The notes under the pieces: model-generated
Told to the model about the DNA's origin: nothing
The model's input: the letters and a program-made list of their open reading frames with translations, nothing else
The model's database searches: none
Shown here: piece by piece, positions 32,205-44,050 of the stretch
Layout: every line of letters starts with the position of its first letter
Numbering within the stretch: the stretch's first letter is position 1
Program-made: the position numbers and the translations under genes
Assembly (NCBI GenBank): GCA_024449915.1
Contig: JAMZAV010003211.1
Location: forward strand, 49,637-113,636
From: Sweltsa coloradensis
Taxonomy: Eukaryota > Arthropoda > Insecta > Plecoptera > Chloroperlidae
Direction: 5' to 3'
DNA: 64,000 nt

Positions 32205-32299
32205 CGTAAGACTTATTTCTTGCAGTAAACCATCAATCGTGATTATATTTTGAAATATCAATAGGTACAAACGCTCACAATTCGAACGCAAATCTCTAT

Positions 32300-32365
32300 G
32301 TATTAGCATGCGCGCGGTCGTAGGTACCTCGATTCTCTAGTCGCGCGCTTCGCCACTAGAGCGCA
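32300..32365. other. GC-rich inverted motif
   Basis: CTCTAG and CTAGAG flank TCGCGCGCTTCGCCA. This is a small palindromic, CpG-rich patch in otherwise AT-rich DNA. Its role is unknown. Confidence 0.3.
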
Positions 32366-32456
32366 TACCTGCAACATTTAATCACGAATTAGGTTGTGTT
32401 TTCTTTCAGTTATTTAGATTCATTTGTTTTTTACAACATTCTTCACAAATTGTTAT

Positions 32457-33199
32457 TTGATGAGCGAAGCGAAGACTTCAATTTCACCGACCCCCCCAAA
32501 AATTTAGCTCGGGTGTTTTTTTTTTCCCCGTATGTTTGTTTGCTCTCTACCGAGCAAACGGCATATCCGATCTTGATAAAAATTTGAGAGGACCTTCGAA
32601 ATCTCTGAACTTAGACTTGCTACGTTTTTGGGTACAATCGAAGAAATATTTCTCGTGAATATCGTACTTTAACGATTTTTTTCGATTTTTTTCGTGCGAT
32701 ATTTTCGTGACATTTGGGCCGATTCTGACCAAACGGGTGGGACTACAACGTTCATATTTCACATGGACATTAAGGTAATGGTGATGTATTGCTTTCTGAA
32801 AGAAAAAGTTGAAACAAATAGCCAGAATCTGTAGAAATAAAGCTTTTAATATAAGTTTTTGATTTTTTGTACGATATTTTCGTGCCATTTGGGCCAATTC
32901 TGACCAAACGGGTGGGGCTACAACGTTCATATTATACATGGACATTACGGTTATGGTGATGTAGTACCTTTTGAAAGAAAAAGTTGAAAAAGCTAGCCAG
33001 AATTCATAGAAATAAAGCTTTTAATATAAGTTTTTTACGGTAAATAATACCAATTGACAAGAAACAATAGAAACTTGACAACAATCACCTATGCGTAGGC
33101 AGCAAAACAAAGCACTTGCAAAAGTAAAGATATCCCACGCAAACTAAAAACTTTAAAAAGCTCATCCATCAACGCGGCGGGACTTTAGCGTTTTCCTAG
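32457..33199 (+). mobile_element. F1 Helentron-like element interrupting an open frame
   Basis: 743 bp. The 5' end is TGATGAGCGAAGCG (one G lost) and the 3' end is AACGCGGCGGGACTTTAGCG then TTTTCCTAG. It has two internal units. Removing it joins the minus-strand frame ...DSSVLI with KITICEECCKKQ without a shift. Confidence 0.8.
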
Positions 33200-33508
33200 T
33201 TTATCAAAACACTAGAATCAACAATCCAATCATTATTGTCACAGTCAGCACCACTACTCATGTACATCGCCAACTATATTATGTTGTGTTAAAAAAGAAG
33301 GCGGTAATCCAGAAGGCCCTGGACTTTTCTCAGTTTTTCTAGCTACAGTGCTGCTTACGCAATCGCATCCTTCTGCAACTAAAAGTTGAAGCTTTTCTCT
33401 TTTTCCGCTAGAAAGCATTTGTGTTCCTTTGCGTCGCAGAAACTCGTAGAATCCCATGAAAGGTTTTGGAAGCCTACTAAGATTCCAACTGTGGATGCAT
33501 TCAATCAC
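33200..33508 (-). pseudogene. Unidentified exon-like frame
   Basis: On the minus strand the frame from 33508 reads IECIHSWNLSRLPKPFMGFY, EFLRRKGTQMLSSGKREKLQ and LLVAEGCDCVSSTVARKTEK and stops at 33254. It follows an acceptor-like TTTGAATTAG directly after an upstream in-frame stop, which suits an internal or terminal exon. A second frame (MYMSSGADCDNNDWIVDSSV then LI) starts in the overlap. It continues across the F1 element into KITICEECCKKQMNLNN and a stop near 32411. The composition is protein-like. No family was recognised. A host exon, a pseudogene or a mobile-element ORF are all possible. Confidence 0.4.
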
Positions 33509-33509
33509 C

Positions 33510-34030
33510 TAATTCAAATGAAAGGTTCTCCCCATGCTATTCAACACGTAATATTTTCCCATTAATTCCTTATTAGTAAAATGAAATGAAATGAAATAAT
33601 AAGCAGGCGTACTCGTTACAACGTGACTGAAATACTTTTATAATTTTATACATGGAAAAACATAGCTTATTTCCTTAATTACTAATTAGAGGTGTATATA
33701 GTTTTAATCCCTTCCAACATCATATTACCGTGTACCGTAACTCTTGATTAGTTATCATCTGGTGATTAATACATTTCTGATAGTTACATATACAAATTTA
33801 TTAGTTTTTAAGTAAATTTAAACATATTATTAATTAAATAATTTACATATATTTGCATATTTTATGCATAATGATGGCTTGAAACAAGATCAGATGGACT
33901 GTGAGGCAGTCGACTGTGATAAGGATATAAAAGAGCCTGTAAAAGATCAAACCAGAGGTATCACAACACAAATTGCTGCTCTCTTCATATTCTATAATCA
34001 GACAATTTGTGGTACAAAGAGTGGTCACAT
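33510..34030. other. AT-rich spacer
   Basis: No recognisable gene. The 61-77 aa frames overlap on both strands and have no motifs. Confidence 0.4.
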
Positions 34031-34037
34031 GATAGAC

Positions 34038-34646
34038 TTAAGGCTATTCCACCGCGTTTTTCTATTTTCCAAAATATGCTCCTTCGTCAAAATATAGTGA
34101 ATCGCTTTGAAACATGGCTATTTTTAGAAAATAAAAAATATTTTTTTCAAATTTTACTGATCCGGTACACGGCCAATATGGCCACCTCAAATATTTCCAA
34201 CTCAATTCGGCAAGGCCACCATCAACTAGGGTGTTGTGTTTTTGTGACATAATTTCAACTGTTTTTCAATGACTACTGAGAGAAAAACAGATTTATTTTA
34301 ACAATTGTCTTCCTGCGAATTTTTTCGTTGGCGGTATTTTAACGATTTTACGCCAAACGAAAAATTCGCAGGAAGACTTGTTAAATAATCTGTTTCCTTC
34401 AGTCAGTCCATAGAAAAGTTGAAAAATTATGTCACAACAACACAACAACCCCACGTTGAATGGGTGCCTTGGCGAATTGAAGTTTTGAAATATTTTGAAG
34501 GTGGCTATATTGGCCGTGTACCTGGATCAAAAATTTGAAAAAAATATTTTTGATTTTCTAAAATAGCCAGGTTTGAAAGCCATTAACTATGTTTTGACTT
34601 GGTAGCATATTTTGGAAAATAGAAAAACGCGGTCGAATAGCCTTAA
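34038..34646. repeat. Palindrome of about 609 bp
   Basis: The outer ends are TTAAGGCTATTCCACCGCG and its complement at 34628-34646. The inner ends are CTTCCTGCGAATTTTTTCG and CGAAAAATTCGCAGGAAG around a loop of about 17 bp at 34334-34350. The arms are diverged in the middle. It abuts the next palindrome. Confidence 0.85.
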
Positions 34647-36024
34647 TCCTGTCAAATAAGAATTTTTGGAGGAAAAAATTGCGATGTCGCTGAATTTTTG
34701 CAGAGACCTTCCTTAAATGATACTTATCAACATACTAAAACTCCCCTACAATCGGACTGGAGCTTCGGCCGCCATATTGTAAAATGGCTGCCAAAAAGTG
34801 TTTGTTATCGAATATCTCCAAATTCGTTGAGATAGACAAAATTCAATGAAAAAATATGCCCCATTTAATTCCCTACAAAACAGGTGTCTTCTATAGTTTT
34901 GGTAGGGGCAAAGGTTACGTCACAAATTCGTGGTTTAAATGTTGCTCATTGGAGTACCAGCTTATTTCCAAATTTTCACGCCCAGCATCAAACAATGCCC
35001 GGTAAATCCGTAAGAAATCGATTTAAATACAAAAGGACTTTTGTACGGGGTTCATGAAAGCTTCCATTAGTATTTTAAAAAATCAGTTCTGCGAAATCGG
35101 ATTTTGCATTTACCCTGGAATTTGGGTTTTTCCATTGTTGAAATTCCTAAAAAATGCCATATTTTACTGTCCATTATTAAGCACTAAATAGCATTGGAGG
35201 AAAAATTCTTCCTACGCACATTGAAATGACTTAAATAATGATCCGATTACAACCAAAGTTTAAGTCCAATATGGCTGCTAATTCCTAATATTCACAATAT
35301 GAATACTGTTTTCGTGCTGTTTTTACACTCTTTTTGTTACATAATTCACTTTGATGTTGTGGATATTAGGAATAAGCAGCCATATTGGATTTAAACTTTG
35401 GTTGTAATCGGATCATTATTTGAGTCATTTCAATGTGCGTAGGAAGAATTTTTCCTCCAATGCTATTTAGTGCTTCATAATGGACAGTCAAAAAGGGCAT
35501 TTTTGAGGAAATGCCAACAACGGAAAAACCCAAATTCCGGGTAAATGCAAAATTCGATTTCGCAGACCTGATTTTTTAAAACACTAATGGAAGCTTTCAT
35601 GAACCCCGTACATAAGTCCTTTTGTATTTAAATTGATTTCTTACGGATTTACCGGGCATTGTTTGATGCTGGGCGTGAAAATTTGGAAATAAGCTGGTAC
35701 TCCAATGAGCAACATTTAAACCACGAATTTTTTACGTAACCGTTGCCCCTACCAAAACTATAGAAGACACCTGTTTTGTAGGGAATTAAATGGGAAATAT
35801 TTTTGTCATTGAGATGTTTTGTCTATCTCAAACCAATTTGGAGATATTCGATATCAAACACCTTTTGGCCGCCATTTTCCAATATGGCGGCCGAAGCTCC
35901 AGTCCGATTGTAGGGGAGTTTTAGTATGTTTAATAGTATTATATAAGGAAGGTTTCTGCAAAAATTCAGCGACATCGCAATTTTTTCCTCCAAACGTCAA
36001 TATACGATCTTATTTGACAGGATT
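34645..36024. repeat. Palindrome of about 1380 bp
   Basis: The outer ends are AATCCTGTCAAATAAG and CTTATTTGACAGGATT. The arms (34645-35297 and 35357-36024) match closely around a 59-bp loop. Landmarks found in both arms are CCTCCAATGCTATTTAGTGC, ACGGATTTACCGGGCATTG and TCCAGTCCGATTGTAGGGGA. No coding capacity; the 87-aa frame at 35819 is one arm. It may be a foldback transposon or an assembly-scale inverted duplication. Confidence 0.9.
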
Positions 36025-38432
36025 AACTAGGAAATTTACTGTAATTAGTTTTAAGGTCAAAGGTCAATCGGGCAAGATTTAAATCTTTGGTCAAATAGTG
36101 ATTTTAAATTAAAAAGCGACTTTTTAAGGAACTACGTATTTACTCATTTTATAGGCAGCCCTCGAGTAATGGCCGCACCCTTATGTTGACCACTCAGATT
36201 TGAAAGAGTAGGATATGGATACTATTGATAAATGGCTTCTCATAATGGTCGCACCCCACTTTTTGAACTTGACAATTTCAAATATATCCGAAGCCTATAC
36301 TCGCATAAATACAGTATATGTTTGGCTTTCGTAATTTCGTGTCTACTTGGTGGCATAACTTTCTTTTGCTCAGCCCCCCCCCCCCCCCAAATCCCTACTT
36401 CCAGTTTTGACCTTCCATACACAGTTAGCTTGAATTATTCCGCTCTTGCCAATTTGTATAAGAAAAATTCTGATTATTTGTGACAGAATTCTAACGCTCG
36501 TTATAAAACCAGTACAATTGTTTGTTTTTTCAATCTACTCTGCTATATTTTACGAACCAGCGCATTTCGATAAAAAAAATTACTATCAAAGGTGACAGTG
36601 TTTGCAATTCACGACCTCAGATTTAGTTTTACATTTGATTTCATAACATATTTGAGTTCCCTATGATCGATTTAATGGTAGAAATGGTGCCATATGCCAC
36701 AATTCTGTCAAAATTTTGCAATCTTACTACAAATTAAATGCCGTCTTTAAATATGGACGCCCAAGACAAATGGATTGAGAACCAAACAACGCTCGGCCTC
36801 ACAATGACAACCTAGGTATATGCCCAAAAAATATTGACGTCTCTTTACACAATGCACAATTTGTGCGGGGATGCCGCCAGACTACAAGTAATATTTTCAA
36901 CATGTAAAATTAAAAATTGTTAAAATGAACTGTTAACCACTTAGATTTTGTTTTATTTATGTATGTGTCTATTTTAATGAATAAGATCGACAAATAACTT
37001 AAATCCACACCTCAAAAGCCATTAATCGATGAACTCGGTAACCAATAAGCATGATGTTATATAAAAATTGTTATTCTCCCTTTCAATTAATAGGATTACT
37101 TCTAACTTTTCCCGAGCAATTCTGGAAATTTGCGCTCTTGCGGGGAGCGGGAAGGGAGGGAGATAGGCGTAAACAACTTAACAAATTTAGTCATCCCCAC
37201 CGCAACAAAACATGGCGTATCGCAAAGCAAAGAGGGGTAATGCTCGGGTAATGCACCAACAAAGTAGCCAGCGCCTGATTTATTGCGCGCCCGGCTCACT
37301 CGCGATTATAACACTGTCAAGGTCAACTTCCATTGCTGGAATGGGATATTAGTCACTCAACGCTGGCATCGATAAATGCGAATATAAATATCCAGTTGTA
37401 ATCCTTATCCGAAAGTTTTTTCTGGTGTATGGTAATGAATAACATTGCAAAACAATTTATAATTTTATATTTTACACAGTAGGCATATGCTACCAAAATT
37501 GGTGTTTCTCCCGTGATAATGAAATACCCAATTTCATTTGGACTGAACAAAACAATATAAGTAATGTTTACAAAATATAAACTCTAGTCCTAAACACTAA
37601 TCGTCTCAATACAATACTGAGCATAGCAAGCGAGTAATCAAGCTTATACTCTTTATTAATTATACATAGTGCATATTATTTTTTCGGTATCTAAACAAAT
37701 CGCGTTTGCTATTCAAACTCATGTCTCTTAGTTTCATGCTGACCTTCGCCCTATATCGTCATAAACCAAGACAGCAAGATTTTTGATGTGTAGTGTTGTG
37801 TTCTATCGCATACAGAGGCGGAGGTTCTCGGTTCGTACCCTAGTCGGGTATAGCTAGTTTGAATTGTTTCACTTCACTTCACTTCAATTCAACGAGTTAT
37901 TACACAATCACTGTTTGGGATAAAAGTCGGTAGCGTCAACAACCTCCAGAGACGTTTTTGTAATACTGTCCATGTCCATTATTACTCTTGACTGTTTATG
38001 ACGATTACCCACTTTACGATTTAACTATTTTCAAAAACGGGGAACTGTGGTTTCACGAACGTGTTACGTTTCTTGAAAGTATGAGATGTTGTTTTTATTA
38101 CACTCGTTCGTTATTAATATGGATAGGTAAAGTAGCCTACTTGTAAAACATCTTCGAGTTGTATTTTATTGATATAGAAACACCGCACAAACAATAACCA
38201 CAGCCATACATTAAAATACATTTCAACAAACTTCCTCGCGTCTGATGAAGAGAGCCTCTTGAAAATGTGCACACTTTTTCGGTAAGTGTTTTTATTTAAT
38301 ATATCTTGCGGTACAAACATCTTTTTTTGGATGGTGTATTTATAGCCTATATTTAATTAATGTGTATCGTTTTCAGATATGAAGTGAATTTAATTTCTTT
38401 TAGAGCAAGGCACTTACACTCAAATGTGTATT
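36025..38432. other. Mostly single-copy-looking spacer
   Basis: A C-run lies at 36376-36389. A more GC-balanced patch occurs at 37090-37330, without a convincing exon. Near 37800-37855 GAGGTTCTCGGTTCGTACCC resembles a B box, possibly a SINE head, and is followed by CACTTCACTTCACTTC. No gene is called. Confidence 0.35.
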
Positions 38433-38845
38433 GTGTGGCTCGTTGGTATTGTGGTTAGCGTCTCTGCTTCCAATGCAGAAGGTCCATGGTTCGATTCCCG
38501 TTAAGTCAGAAGATTTTAACTGCTGATTTAGCATCAGTTATTGTCTTAGGAATTTGTAAACGGTGACTTTGGAGCCGTCCTAGCAGCGAGGCACATAATA
38601 AATTTTAAAGTTGTTCTGAATCGGCCTTGTTGATTCTGGCGTTGACCCACGGGTGTTCGCACTGTCCATACCACTGATTGCTATATTTCTTATTAAGAAT
38701 ATCGATCTTTGGTTGGTTATCGCTCACTCGTCGATTGCGTCGGGGCCTACAGGGTTGGATTGGTCGCTTTGGTTTACTGTCCCCCACTGAAAATCAGTTA
38801 TATGACTGAATGGGTAGACAAAATATGAATTTATTTATTCGTTTT
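38433..38845 (+). repeat. SINE-A, full length with tRNA-like head
   Basis: The head (38433-38510) has A-box-like TGGCTCGTTGG and B-box GGTTCGATTCC. The anticodon-arm-like CTGCTTCCAATGCAG has CCA in the loop, as in tRNA-Trp. The body landmarks are GGAGCCGTCCTAGCAGCGAG, GTTCTGAATCGGCC and CCCCCACTGAAAATCAG, with a short AATTTATTTATT tail. It is the best full-length copy in the window. Confidence 0.8.
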
Positions 38846-40259
38846 ATTATATTCTACGCTACGCGCTCACTTCCATGCAAATATAGCCCTATCTCAGAAC
38901 GATATTCCTCGTAAAGAAAGTTTTTTTTTTTACACATAACAAAGATATTTAAAACGTATTTTCACATAAAGATTGACACATTCGACAGAAATATTAATAG
39001 TAAATAAATTATACCGAAAACACAAGATAAAAACCAATAAAAAAAGGTTTGTGGTCATTCGAGACTCCGGATACATATAAAATACATTGCAAATATCGCA
39101 AACAAATACACGGAAAAAAATCCCCAAAAAATCGTAGTTTTTTATATTATAATGCGTCACACACAGACATGTGTTACACTCGTGAGTTAGGATTATTACA
39201 CATTATGTACGTAGACTTGGAGGATTCTTATTTACACATATGCACATATAGAATGAGGTACATTGAGTTCAACTATGTACATTCACGTGCACTCGCGACG
39301 AAATACGTTAGTAATGTGATGTTGTATAGTAAAGCAAATAAACGCAGGGCACAATAATTATATATTTTATTATTAACGGTAGAAAACTAAAATGTAAATG
39401 TGATTATGTTCACGTTTCATTTGTTTTGTTTCTTGAATTCTTCGGCCACACTTTGCAAGAGGCATTCACACGTAATGAAGAGATTTGATCTGCATTGTAA
39501 AACTACGATGTAGGTTTTCTACTTAGATGATTTTGTCTTGGATTTCGATTGTTTTGACAAACAGTTTTTGCCAAATTAAAGTAAAATGGAAATCACTAAT
39601 GAAGTATAAGGTTTCAAGGTTAATCGAGACGATTGCAGTTGCATTGGCAGAATAACAATCCAAAAGGTGTAGGGAATTAAAATTATTATTCAATATAATG
39701 CATATTTTTAGTAATCATAATAACTCAATACATTATAACTTACCCAAGCAAATACCAATTATTTATACTACCCGGAACAATATTAAAACGTAAATATTCA
39801 AATAAAAAATTAATGATCTGAACAATTCTTGGAAACATCATGGTGCATTAGCGATCATGTAATTTTATATAAAAAAAAAAAAACTCGCACGTCCCACTCG
39901 CAGGGAAAAATGGGCTATGTACGAGATATAAGAATGTAATTATATCAGAGAAAACAACAGAATGAATTTTATGCATGAGGATATTTCTTCCCCTAGTTCG
40001 TAAAGTACGTTAGAACTGCAATTGAGACGCTCAGCGTGGTGTTTAAATTGCGCCCAAGCCTCTATGCATGATATCGTTCTGTTAATCAAAACAATTGTTC
40101 CAATAAAGGATTAAAAAAGAACATAATTGCACAAATCGAGAGTCTTCCCACCCATGTAAAAGATGTCATTTCAGTGACGGACTTCAATTAAAGAGATCCG
40201 AACCGACGACGCCATCGATTGGCGAAATAATCGGACATTTGAAATCGTGGTTCACAGAT
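38846..40259 (-). repeat. Composite repeat, right copy (inverted mate of 560-2085)
   Basis: The reverse complement follows the left copy through ATGTACCTCATTCTATATGT and TCATTTCAGTGACGGAC, with a few insertions (for example near 39000). The copies differ enough to be old. The adjoining SINE-A is in the mirror position relative to the left copy. Confidence 0.75.
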
Positions 40260-40416
40260 TACCAGAGTCATCCGCGGATGAGTCAGCATAGGCATAACTA
40301 CTTCGGAACAACCATTTACAACTTCTTGTGTGCTTCGTTGCTAGGACGGTTTCAAAGCCACACTCTCAGTGGATGTAATGCGATACCCTTCCCATGGATT
40401 ATGGGTTGATTCAAGC

Positions 40417-40722
40417 CAGTGGCGGATACAGGGGGGGGGGCGGTGGGGCGATCGCCCCCCCATGATTGTTTAAAAATTAAAAAATTAAATTATTTTATTA
40501 TTTTATTATTTTATTGTGCACGCACCAAATTCACTCTAAAAACCTGATTTTCAAAATTTTCGCCTGCGGCGCTATTTATTTAAAACTCCCAGTAAAAAAC
40601 AATTTTGCTTTACATTGTCAGAACTCTGAAATGTGTCTGCATCAGTGTAATTCGATTTATTTAGTTGTCCTAAGTAAATCGTGTTTTTTTTTAAAAACTA
40701 GATAGGATAGACGTTTATCAAA

Positions 40723-40753
<31 letters not shown>

Positions 40754-41061
40754 GTAAATAAAATGCAAAATTGAAAATAAGATCAAACGTTAATATGTTG
40801 CAATGTAGGCCAATGCTGTAAATTGTAAGCTCGACATGACGACAAAACAAATTGACGCACACAAACTACATTGTTTCGGTATTGCATTCCGCCCACCACT
40901 TTTTTCTAAAACGCACCAAATGCACTCTAAAAACCTGATTTTCAAAATTTTCGCCTGCGGCGCTGTTATGCCCCCCGTGCGTCCGCGCTTAGTCCCTTTC
41001 CCACGCCTGTACATGCACTCGTAAATCGCCCCCCCATGATTATGTCCTAGATCCGCCACTG
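40417..41061. mobile_element. hAT-type non-autonomous element (645 bp)
   Basis: The ends are CAGTGGCGGATACAG and, inverted, CAGTGGCGGATCTAGGAC. They are flanked by a perfect 8-bp duplication ATTCAAGC (40409-40416 and 41062-41069). CAGTGGCGG-type ends with 8-bp duplications are typical of the hAT superfamily. The inside has no transposase. Instead it has two direct copies of a block with ACTCTAAAAACCTGATTTTC (about 40524-40573 and 40914-40963), a CGCCCCCCCATGATT block near each end, and an (AAAT)n tract at 40719-40765. Confidence 0.85.
40719..40765. repeat. (AAAT)n microsatellite in the hAT element
   Basis: About 11 units of AAAT. Confidence 0.85.
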
Positions 41062-41106
41062 ATTCAAGCCGGGAATCGAACCAACGACCTTCTGCTATAG
41101 AAGCAG

Positions 41107-44050
41107 TTTGCCTTGCATTGGATTAAAATTGCTGTATTTTCGGAATTAATAAAGATATAAGTCCGACTTTTGGCTTTTTAGAAAGCAAAAATGTTAACCT
41201 TTCATCTGTCATAACATGAATTATTAGAATTCATAATTAGCCCATAATAATTCACTTTTAATTAACATCTGCACAATTGACTACTTTGACGTAAAAAAGC
41301 AAATATCAATTTTCAGAAACGAGATTCAAACGTATTTTATAAAACTATAAATCTTAGTGTCTGAAAAAGATTTTTTTTTTCAAATTTTTTATTGAAATGC
41401 AATTAAAAAAAAATTTAAATTTACATTTTTTTAATTTAACATTTTGTTCCTTTTCTGACATAAATTAGAAAAAGACGTTTGGGTCAGCTTTTGCATTTAT
41501 TGTAGTAGTGGAATGCTTTTTAAATTTTTTTATGATATTTTAAACCTTTGGGGGTGGTACAATTAATTTCTTTCCAAATTGGAAAGAAAAAAATCGTCCG
41601 TCATGGAGCGTTTCGCCGCTTGGAGGGCAGTGTTTGGGAAAAACTCAGTCCCCCCAAGTAAACCCCCGGGGAAAGCCCAAAGCAATTTTTAAAACAGATT
41701 GAAGCAATTTTTACATGTTACAGATATGCAATCACATTAATTACATTGGTGGACGTTCGTCTACGAGGGTCCCTAGTTCAATCTGAAGTGTCTAAGCGTG
41801 AATTTGAAGGCGCGGCAACTCAAAAGTTCCCCGCAATTTTCTTCAATTATTGTGAAAAAACTGTAAAAGTGAATTAAAAAATTTATAAACAATTGAACAG
41901 ACCTTTTCCCAGGGAGGTGTAACCAGTACTTCATTATTTCGAATGGAATATGATAAAAACTATTGGTTTTTTGTTACACTTGTAGTTTATAATAGGGTTT
42001 TTTTTGACAATAATCAATGATTCGTGGAAATCTATACCTATACTTGAGGCATCGGGGACAAAAATCCCCGTTGTAATTTTTATTGATAAAATAAAAAAAA
42101 TTCAAAGGTTTCACTAATTAAAATTTAAAAGGTGGTTCGTGTTTTTTTAAAACTGGTTTTTAATTTTATTCATTAAAAGCACGCAATTTAACTTTTTTTT
42201 AATTTTTATATTAAAAACGATTGGGAATATATTTGTTCAGACAAATTGGCCAAAAAATCGGGCTCCCATTTGCCTTGGGGTTTTTTTAGGGGGTTTTCAC
42301 GAGGGGGGGCCAGTTTTTTTCAAACCTATCCCCAAAGGGACCGTCTATTCCCGCCTTGGATTTTTCCCCCTTTTCCCCCCCTTTTGGGTGGTGTTCGAAT
42401 TTGAGGGCCCCACCGTCCTTTTCTTGTTAAAAATTTTTGGCATGTGTTTTTTCCAACGAAAAAAAGAACACTGTTTTTGCCTTTTCAGTGACCCAACGTT
42501 TGAATTTTGAAAGTAAAAATAATTTTTGGTGGTTCTAAATAAAAAAAAGGACCCGGAAAAAAAAAAATATAAAAAAAGGTTTTTTCGGGAACACCCAAAG
42601 GGGTAAAAAAATCGGCTGGTGCCCCCAACCCTCACCATAGTCAACAAAATTTTTAAGCGTGGGTTTTAGTGTTAATTATTTTCAATAGTAAAAATTTGTA
42701 TTGCATAGAAAATGGTTTGGGGCTTGAATTTTATTTTTTTTTTGAAAATTGTATTTGCTTTTTTGAAAGGGTTCGATTTGGGGGGGGTGTTGTTTACTTC
42801 ATTTTTTTTTAAAATTATATCACGGCACAGGGAAAAAAAGTACCACAATTTTGTGTAACGGCCATGGATTTTTTGATAATTTTAAATTTTTTTAATTCGA
42901 TTTTTTGGGCCCCAAAATTTTTTTCACATACGCTAGTTTTTATTTTTTTTTTCCCTCGTCCTAATGAAAACTAGTTTTAAATTTTGGTAAAAAACCCTTT
43001 TCTTTATAGTACTACAAAAGTTTTGTGACTTTGTCCCCAGGGAAAGGAAATTGTAAATAAATTATTCCCCTTATCCGATAGTTTTTGATTTTGTTTTTTT
43101 GTTGTTGTTCAGTTTAAGTTAATGTAAGTAACATGGTCGTTACAGGGGCCCCGCGAAAATGGGCATAATACCCCCAAACAAACAATACGGAGAATCTAGG
43201 GGGGCTTCAAAATGGGTCTACTATATACTATTCCAACACTTTGGGTTCAACCCGGTTTAGTCATATTGCACCCCCGTGATAATGCAAGTTTGAATTTAAT
43301 TTGTTTTTTTGTTTTTTAGTTCTTCTAAGTGTACAAGTATAACAAAAATAAATTTAAAATATGTTTCTAATAAAGAAAAAAATTTCTTAAATTGTTAATT
43401 TACTTTTCCCAAACAATAAACAAATATGTTCCATGGATAAACTCAACTAGACATTATTGGTTTCACTTGCGATAATGGGTAGGTGCGGTTGTTGTGAAGT
43501 GTCAATGAAGTCTATTCTACTGTTTTAGAAATACGTTTATTCATGAATTTTGGGGGCTGGGTCCGGGGGGGGGGGGGGGGTCCATTTGTGATACATTCAA
43601 CCCGGGCAACATAACCGACCCCGGACTGAGTGCCGGGCCGCAAAAAACGACGGTAAATGTTTTGCCCCCCGGGAAGGGTCCCCCCAGCGGTGATTTTATC
43701 TCCCCTTGGGCAAAGTTCTACCCCCAAAACATAATTTTTTTTTATTTTGGGCCTTCAATAAAGGATGAACAGAATGTTTTTGGTGACACTAGGGGTTAGG
43801 GCGGGGGGGGGGGGGGGGGGAATAGTAAGTCCCCCTCCCCCGCCCCCCGGGTCCTGACGAATTTGGGTAGACCTCTTATTACCGGGGACCTCTAACCCTT
43901 TTGATAAAAAAGGTGAAACGAAAATTTTTATTAGATTGGTTTTTCTTAGCAAAAATAATTCCTCCCTTTTTTTGGGGACTTTTGTTCCCACTTTTTTTTT
44001 TTTGGTTTATTGGGTTAGGACGCGTCAACCGTTAGGGGCAAATGCACCCC
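41107..44050. other. Low-complexity, homopolymer-rich stretch of doubtful quality
   Basis: Many runs of T, A, G or C are present (G-runs near 43566 and 43803), with mixed blocks such as TTTTCCCCCC. No repeat family or gene is clean here. Frames of 71-100 aa are dominated by F, G or P and are not credible. Sequencing or consensus error is likely. Confidence 0.5.

Larger units (their letters stand above)
40260..41095 (-). repeat. Diverged SINE end of the composite, split by hAT
   Basis: Apart from the insertion at 40417-41069, this is the inverse of 598-800. It contains CCACACTCTCAGTGGATGTA, then GGTTGATTCAAG, then CGGGAATCGAACCAACGACC. The match ends at GAAGCAG near 41106. Confidence 0.7.
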
